The notes under the pieces were generated by a model. That model did not search any database, was not told the origin of the DNA, and worked only from the letters and a program-made list of their open reading frames with translations. A stretch of 64,000 bases of DNA from Rhabdornis inornatus (taxonomy: Eukaryota > Chordata > Aves > Passeriformes > Rhabdornithidae): assembly GCA_013397075.1 (NCBI GenBank), contig VWZS01009715.1, forward strand, positions 57,433 through 121,432, read 5' to 3'. Of this stretch, positions 59,901 to 64,000 are shown in pieces (within the stretch, counting starts at the first letter, position 1; every line of letters begins with the position of its first letter). Position numbers and translations under genes: made by a program.

Positions 59901-62900
59901 ATTCCATTTCCTCCCCCTGGCCAGGATTTACTGTCAGCTGTCGGATCACTGCAGTGCAGAGCTCTGGGATGGTTCACCTGCAGCAGGCAGATTTACCTGG
60001 CCCTGCAGTAACCTGCATCCTCCAGGCTCCTGCATCTCAGCTGAACAGGTGTTCAGCACTGCTCACCTCACACAGGATGCAGATTTTCTGGATGAGGGTT
60101 TCTTCTGCTTGTTTTATGGATGATCTGTTACACAGCATCTACCCAACAGCTCATTTCAATCCTGAATCCCCCAAAAACACTGCTGCAAAGAAAAGCAATT
60201 TCTGATACTTAGGGACATGGTTTAGTGGTGGATTTGGCAGTGCTGGTCCAACAGTTGGACTCAATCTTGGAGGTCTTTTCCAATATCAATGTCTGTGATT
60301 ACAAATCAAATCAATGTCCAGCTCCAGAAACAGGATTTTGCCCTCAGTACAGCAATTCTCAAAACATGTGTGTGCAGATGTAATCCTGCCATGGACAATC
60401 CACGGATTCTCTAACCCCAGCCTCTGTGTGTCAACACAAACAACTGGAAAATGAGGCAAAGGGAAACTGTGGACACATTGCCTGGACTCCTGGGTGCAGG
60501 ATTTTGTCTGAGCTGCATTTCCCCCTGCCACCTCCTCAGTCCTTCCAAGAGCAGGTCTGGTAAAACAAGCACTGCAGGGGAAACAAGCTCTCCAGAAAGA
60601 GAGTGATGCTGTTTGGAGAAAACACTGGATACCAAAACATACGGCCTGAGGCTTGCTTTTATTTCATAATTTGTAACCAGAGCTGAGCAGACCTCTCTGC
60701 TGTCACCTGGTTTTCTGACTGCTGATGGCAAATCCCTCCCCAGACCCCAGTGAGAGCAGGGACCTGCTCTGCCTCCAAGTTCTCAGATTTTTCCAGTCGG
60801 ATATATACCCCCATGGGTTTTCATTTTTAAAGAAAAACAAGGCAGAGCTCTGAGAAAGAAATGCTGGAATAGAACTGCTCATCACACACAGAATGCCAGA
60901 AGGTCTCTTTTAGAGCAGCACTTTGGGAATTTTCTTGATAACAGTCAGCATTTATAAGGTCGGGACAGTTGTTTACATCCCTCATATTTTGCCACGGGCT
61001 ATCCTTGTCATCTGATAATTGTTCTTTTAGCTGCAGCCTGCCAAAGGAGAGAGGAATGGGGAGGAAGAAGAATTAACCCTGCACCTCCTGTGGGGTGGAG
61101 AACAGGGCTCAGGAGCAGCCAGGCAGAGCCTGCCCCGGGGCTGGAGGGCAGGAGGAGCCCCCTGCTCTCCCAGCTGGTCTGGGGAAAACACAAAAACCTT
61201 TCCACAGCCTCAGCCACTCCTGGAACACAGACTGGAGCAGGGGCCAGGCACATCTGCAGCCCTGGCACTGGCACAGCTCCATTTCCCTGGCAGAGTCTCA
61301 GCCCTGGCTGAGTCCAGGGGCTCTCCCAGCTGCTGCCTCAGCTCTGGGGGTTCTCAGAGTTTATCCAACAACAGCTTTCCATGGATAGGGCACATCCCTG
61401 TGAGGCACCACAGCCCCCACAGCAGAACCAACCCAGCATGGCAGAGAAAAACCCCTCTGGCTCTGCAGAATTCCTGCTCTGCAATATACACTGCTGTGTA
61501 CAACACCCCTAAAAATAAAAATAAATATAAAAATCCAAACTCCTTACTTTGAGAAAGTGCTTAAAGCTGTAGGATGAGGTTTTGTCATATCCATCCCCAT
61601 GCTCCTCTCGCTTCTTGCAGAAGACCAAGGCTTTCTCATACAGGAACAGGTGCCTCTGCATGGGCTTAAACCTGGCCAGATCCTTCATTTTTGTTGGCCC
61701 TTTTCGGTGTCCTGTCCAAACACTGAAAGATCCCTGCATCAATACCTTCCCCAGCTCGCTCAGGTCACCCTGGGGACAGCGTGACAAATCAAAAAGAAAG
61801 AAAAAGACGTCAATTAAAACGTAAGAGGACTCTGCAAACAACGATGGGACACAGGGCCAGCTCTGCTCCATGGCACGTCTCCAAGGACAGATCTCCTGGA
61901 AGGATCAGAGGACCCTGTGGGAGTGATGAGCTGGTGCCAGGGGGAAGCACAGGGCTCATGCAGGGCTGCAGCTAGGCTAGGGAGTCAGAAACTGGAAGAG
62001 CTAGAAAGAATGGAAAACCATCAAGTTCCTGTGGAAGAGCATGTCAAGGGCTCTGGATACTTTAGTGGAACAGGGAAGTGAGTTTGAGCCTGAACTGTGG
62101 TAGCAGAAGATGGAGTTTCCAGGAGGCCAGGCCTGGGATCTACAGCTTCCCTGAAACCCTAGGAAAGACAACCACCCCAATGGGAAAGGTTCAAAATCAG
62201 CCCCAGAGTTTGTTAAAAGCTGAATGGGAAATGCTGCAAAAACAGCCCAGGTGAGTTATTGGGCCAGCCACGAGAACACAAAGGGGCACACAGGGAAATG
62301 CTCTGGAAAACCACAAGGTGGCAAGTGTGGCACTGTGCAGCTCTGTATATTCCCAAATCCCTGAAATCAGAGGGAACATTGTCACTGGGAGGTGACACCC
62401 CTGAGCCCACTCTGTGGCTGCTCTGGGCTAGCTCTGAGCTCTGGCCACCAGCCACCCCCAGTGGCCAGCCCTGTGCAGGGGCTCTCACTGCTCAGATCCA
62501 CTCACATCATATCCTGTGATTGAAATCTGATGCATGGAGTCGTTGACTGACTTCAGCAAATCCAGCATTGCTACCAGAGCTTCTTGGAGTTCCTGAACTC
62601 CATCACAGCTCGTGCTGTACTTCAGCAGCTCCTGAAAATAGAAATAGGAGAGCATGTGTTTGCACTTGAACAAAGCAGATTTTTCCACCTTGCCCAAAGT
62701 TTCCAAGGCCCAGAAGTGACCTACACTGAGTTTCTTTTTTCATGTCACTGGAGAAAGGCTCCCTTCTAAAGCAGAGTCAGTATGAGGTGTGGAACAGCTC
62801 AATAAGGGGTGGGCTATTTTTAATGTTTCCTTAAGGATGCTGTCAGCAGAGAGCAGCACCACATTCTCCTGATTCCTTTGTGTTGTGTTTTCCTGCTTGG

Positions 62901-63665
62901 CCAGATCTGGCAAACAAGGCTCAGGATTTTCATTAGCTGCCAATGGCCTCAAAGGAGCTTGCAGCAGGTGACTGTCTTCAGACTGGCAGACACAAGGAAC
63001 AGAATTTATAAAATCCAGAGCCTTCAAGTCAGTAAATGGAAGACAGAATTTTACCACTGAGATAAAATTAGTTTAATTTCCAATCTCCTGTGCCCACCCA
63101 CAGCTGCATGTACACCCATTCAAGAGGCCAGAAGGTGATTCAGGAGCTCCTACCCAAGTGTTGTTCAAAGTGAGAATAACTGCACTGCCCTGCCTCAGAC
63201 TGGGGCACAAGAATAAATGCATTAAACATTACAGGTGCTAGCAACACCTGAGGAGAAGAAGAGATGCAACAATATATTTCATTCATCAGATTCTCATGAT
63301 CAGCTCTGGCTCGGTTTTCTTACAAGTGCTTCTGTAATTTTGCCTCTCTGAATAGATTCAAACAGTCTCTCCTGAAAAAATGGCCTGTTAAAGCACTTGT
63401 TCCTTTTTCAAGTATGTGAACATTCCTCTTCACTGAAAGTCACTTCAGGAGAGGCCAGGATAAGCAATATGTCATCCAAAGCTTGGTGCTGATTTACAGG
63501 TAAGCTTTAATTGAGAAATAAACCAAATCTGATCCATCTGCTGATGCCCTTTGGAAGCAGAACATGAAATACCTTCAGAAGTAGCTGGTACTTTGTCAGG
63601 CGCTGCACTGGCTTCAGCAGATAGGAATCCAGCCCCAGTTTGTGCTCTAATTTTCTTTGGCACTC
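47915..63665 (-). CDS. MCF2: MCF2 (DBL proto-oncogene, Rho GEF), 3' part of gene
   Basis: Minus-strand exons in transcript order: 63573-63665, 62506-62631, 61548-61769, 58177-58269, 57809-57887, 57149-57215, 56463-56569, 56273-56376 and candidate 49947-50033, then 3' UTR to about 47915. All splice sites are GT/AG and phases are continuous, giving 297 codons before the terminal exon. The protein reads as the end of the DH domain (LDSYLLKPVQRLTKYQLLLK), the PH domain (FSVWTGHRKGPTKMKDLARF...FEIWYSGREEVYVVQ), the post-PH helix (WLNEIRKILFKQQEL) and an acidic tail matching human DBL. From family knowledge, the DH-PH module loads GTP on Rho/Cdc42-type GTPases at membranes. Upstream exons (CRAL-TRIO, spectrin, first DH part) lie beyond the window. 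The neighbour F9 in convergent orientation supports the call. Confidence 0.95.
47933..47938 (-). terminator. MCF2: MCF2 poly(A) signal
   Basis: TTTATT on the + strand is AATAAA on the minus strand. It is the last such signal before the intergenic minisatellite, so it is the likely 3' end of MCF2. It lies about 1.27 kb from the F9 poly(A) signal. Confidence 0.55.
49083..49155. repeat. Old amniote-type palindromic repeat in MCF2 3' UTR
   Basis: CCTGATCCAGACCTCACTGA to GGAGTCAGGCCCTAA resembles the widespread CCTGATCCA...CACTGAAGTCAATGGGA...GGATCAGGCCC hairpin-like element found through bird and reptile genomes. I cannot give its family name with certainty. Arms pair imperfectly. Confidence 0.45.
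49905..49965. repeat. Second old amniote-type repeat fragment
   Basis: CTGAACTCCCACTGGCTTCA, followed by GTGAGAGCCTTGACTAAGGC, resembles the (A)CTCCCATTGACTTCAATGGG-AGTTTTGCCTGAGTAAGG consensus type. It overlaps the stop codon of the candidate MCF2 terminal exon. Confidence 0.45.
49947..50033 (-). CDS. MCF2: MCF2 candidate terminal coding exon
   Basis: After an AG acceptor (aaaatcag), the phase-0 frame required by the upstream exon stays open for 28 codons, EPREDISWPCCDNEVGDDGN then ESNPVVLP, to TAG. About 2 kb of AT-rich, gene-free sequence and a minus-strand AATAAA follow, as expected of a long 3' UTR. The polypyrimidine tract is weak, and the protein end does not resemble the human DBL C-terminus (which ends SEMALLY). 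The last codons lie in an old interspersed repeat. A different terminal exon elsewhere in 50.0-56.2 kb is possible. Confidence 0.4.
   Translation of the reverse strand, partial: EPREDISWPCCDNEVGDDGNESNPVVLP
50215..50352 (+). repeat. 38-bp tandem repeat in MCF2
   Basis: About 3.7 units of GCAAACAGCTGTGCTGCAGC-type sequence with a GGAAACAGAGAGACACT tail. Spacing is 38, 38 and 36 bp. It lies about 180 bp upstream, in transcript sense, of the candidate terminal exon. Confidence 0.93.
50478..50607 (+). repeat. GGACA/TGTCC tandem repeat in MCF2 intron
   Basis: About three units combining CCCAGTGTCCTGTCC and AGAGGGGACACAGGACAGTG. The unit holds inverted arms (GGACA and TGTCC), so it can fold back on itself. 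Confidence 0.9.
55591..56224 (+). mobile_element. LTR-like element (probable solo endogenous retroviral LTR)
   Basis: A 634-bp block begins TGTTGGAGTC. It carries a TATA-like TTTATATAAA (56071), an AATAAA about 60 bp later (56136), and ends near ...AGAAGACA. Shortly after comes TTGGTGCCCC, which resembles an ERV primer-binding site. This order of TATA, poly(A) signal and U5 is typical of an LTR. No gag/pol/env coding remains. I could not identify a clean target-site duplication, so the ends are approximate. It lies antisense to MCF2. Confidence 0.5.
56273..56376 (-). CDS. MCF2: MCF2 exon: acidic C-terminal tail, part 3
   Basis: 104 nt, phase 1 in and phase 0 out, acceptor ctggccag, donor gtaggt. 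It encodes VSQSLEICEGLEEWSGQQYL and SNCSDTEEEDGTQL. It aligns with human DBL SQSAEISEEPAEWSS... and its EEE tail. An LTR-like element begins about 50 bp beyond the donor on the intron side. Confidence 0.9.
56463..56569 (-). CDS. MCF2: MCF2 exon: C-terminal tail, part 2
   Basis: 107 nt, phase 2 in and phase 1 out, acceptor gccatccag, donor gtgtga. It encodes KQQRASISSEENDSERTSPV and then MLDSGLVSPQSKPHR. The SISSEENDSERTS part aligns with the Glu/Ser-rich ISTEETELEHTS stretch of human DBL. Confidence 0.85.
57149..57215 (-). CDS. MCF2: MCF2 exon: C-terminal tail, part 1
   Basis: 67 nt, phase 1 in and phase 2 out, encoding (A)VEKQQPGSCSEQPLPSSQLG and Asp. The acceptor reads ccag|CAG|TGG, a tandem NAGNAG site, so the Ala may be optional. 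Low complexity and weakly conserved, but splice sites and phase fit both neighbours. Confidence 0.8.
57322..57432 (+). repeat. 30-bp tandem repeat in MCF2 intron
   Basis: About 3.5 units of GAAAAATGGACTCCAGAAAA followed by ACAGAGTCTA. It lies between the PH-helix exon and the first tail exon. Confidence 0.88.
57809..57887 (-). CDS. MCF2: MCF2 exon: PH C-terminal helix
   Basis: 79 nt, phase 0 in and phase 1 out, acceptor ttcttccag, donor gtacat. It encodes AQTVDLKMAWLNEIRKILFK and QQELIK. The invariant PH-domain Trp is present in MAWLNEI. Confidence 0.95.
58177..58269 (-). CDS. MCF2: MCF2 exon: second part of PH domain
   Basis: 93 nt, phase 0/0, acceptor gcatttgcag, donor gtttgta. It encodes MSAVGITENVKGDHRKFEIW and then YSGREEVYVVQ, the last PH strands before the C-terminal helix. 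Close match to the human DBL segment ending EEVYIVQ. Confidence 0.96.
59428..59655 (-). mobile_element. CR1 LINE fragment in MCF2 intron
   Basis: TTTAGGCTGGAAAAGACCCC through ...CCAACCATTCCCCCAGCATG..., CCCTCCAGGGATGGGGA and CTGGCACAACCTGAGGCCAT match the reverse complement of the CR1 3' region. About 230 bp and diverged. The element lies in reverse orientation on the + strand. Confidence 0.9.
60206..60302 (+). mobile_element. CR1 LINE 3' end in MCF2 intron
   Basis: GGGACATGGTTTAGTGGTGG to GGAGGTCTTTTCCAATAT is the sense 3' end of CR1, followed by the degenerate ATTCTGTGATT-type 3' terminal repeat. About 95 bp, 5'-truncated. Confidence 0.92.
61548..61769 (-). CDS. MCF2: MCF2 exon: first part of PH domain
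   Basis: 222 nt (74 codons), phase 0/0, acceptor gtcccccag-type, donor gtaagg. It contains MQGSFSVWTGHRKG, MKDLARFKPMQRHLFLYEKA and LVFCKKREE, the first strands of a pleckstrin-homology domain. It ends YSFKHFLK. The frame stays open for four more codons past the donor before minus-strand stops. Confidence 0.96.
61770..63572 (-). other. MCF2 introns between DH/PH exons
   Basis: Apart from the exon at 62506-62631, the sequence is unremarkable. A 105-codon minus-strand frame at 62740-63057 lacks splice support and resemblance to DBL proteins. Confidence 0.6.
62506..62631 (-). CDS. MCF2: MCF2 exon: end of DH domain
   Basis: 126 nt, phase 0/0, acceptor ctattttcag, donor gtgagtg. It starts ELLKYSTSCDG and ends with LLKSVNDSMHQISITGYD, the last DH helix leading into the PH domain. 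Its second half is almost identical to human DBL. Confidence 0.96.
63573..63665 (-). CDS. MCF2: MCF2 exon: DH domain, conserved helix
   Basis: 93 nt, phase 0/0, acceptor gttccag, donor gtatttc. It encodes ECQRKLEHKLGLDSYLLKPV followed by QRLTKYQLLLK. The L-KPVQR-TKYQLLL stretch is the most conserved helix of Dbl-homology domains and forms part of the GTPase-binding surface. Nearly identical to the human DBL segment. Confidence 0.96.
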
Positions 63666-63785
63666 CTGGAACACAGAATTCAGCCTAAGTAAGTTTTGCA
63701 CCATCTGTAAGAAGTTATTCCAACAGCACAGCTGTGGGCTTTGATGACTCCAAAGGTTCCATGTCCAAGTGTTGGATGGTACCCA

Positions 63786-64000
63786 CAGCTACAGAGATGT
63801 TATAAGACGTGGAATAACACAGCTACAGAGATGTTATAAAACATGGAATAACACAGCTACAGAGATGTTATAAAACATGGAAATAGCACAGCTACAGAGA
63901 TGTTATAAGACATGGAAATAGCACAGCTACAGAGATATTATAAGACATGGAAATAGCACAGCTACAGAGATGTTATAAAACATGGAATAACACAGCTACA
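63786..64000 (+). repeat. 34-35-bp tandem repeat at the window edge (MCF2 intron)
   Basis: At least six units of CAGCTACAGAGATGTTATAA followed by AACATGGAATAACA. It runs off the right end of the window, so the copy number is a minimum. Confidence 0.93.

Larger units (their letters stand above)
58270..61547 (-). other. MCF2 intron within the PH domain
   Basis: 3.3 kb holding two CR1 fragments and otherwise nothing I recognise. Frames in it are not supported as exons. Confidence 0.7.

Overview
This window looks like vertebrate nuclear DNA, most likely from a bird. It has small exons with canonical GT/AG introns, CR1 LINE fragments, many GC-rich minisatellites and compact introns. The only genes I can support are coagulation factor IX (F9, + strand, about 34.77-46.69 kb) and the 3' half of the DBL Rho guanine-exchange factor gene MCF2 (- strand, about 47.9-63.67 kb, running off the right edge). 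The two genes converge tail to tail, the same neighbour pair as on mammalian Xq27. The species cannot be read from the sequence; a songbird is a guess.

Layout. From 1 to about 34.3 kb I find no gene. The region holds simple and tandem repeats, one 25-N assembly gap inside an A-run (16676-16700), a possible minus-strand LTR remnant near 27.5-27.7 kb, and AT-rich stretches that could be conserved non-coding DNA. A 40-bp minisatellite (34303-34639) ends about 135 bp before an HNF4-like site (34774-34790) that resembles the proximal HNF4 site of the human F9 promoter. F9 is fully reconstructable in eight coding exons: 34850-34916, 36939-37102, 37433-37457, 39445-39558, 41440-41568, 43497-43753, 44267-44390 and 45954-46501. 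They total 1428 nt, or 475 codons plus stop. A poly(A) signal lies at 46663. A 16-copy, 40-bp minisatellite (47051-47682) fills most of the 1.2-kb gap to MCF2. MCF2 contributes eight well-supported coding exons (end of DH domain, PH domain, C-terminal tail), one candidate terminal exon (49947-50033) and about 2 kb of 3' UTR.

Function. F9 is a liver-secreted, vitamin-K-dependent protease zymogen of the intrinsic coagulation pathway. MCF2 is an intracellular Rho-family GEF. They are chromosomal neighbours, not functional partners.

Most interesting points. The F9 activation peptide is 52 residues long with a small internal duplication and four N-glycosylation sequons. Several residues around the protease active site differ from human FIX (Glu at chymotrypsin position 192, Glu at 98, Leu at 177, a new sequon at 95), and the Gla domain carries a Pro at the position of FVII Pro10. 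Minisatellites lie close to the F9 promoter, the exon 4 acceptor and the 3' end. A CpG-rich block with an antisense splice-donor-like site sits in F9 intron 7. I found no evidence of a wholly new genetic system.
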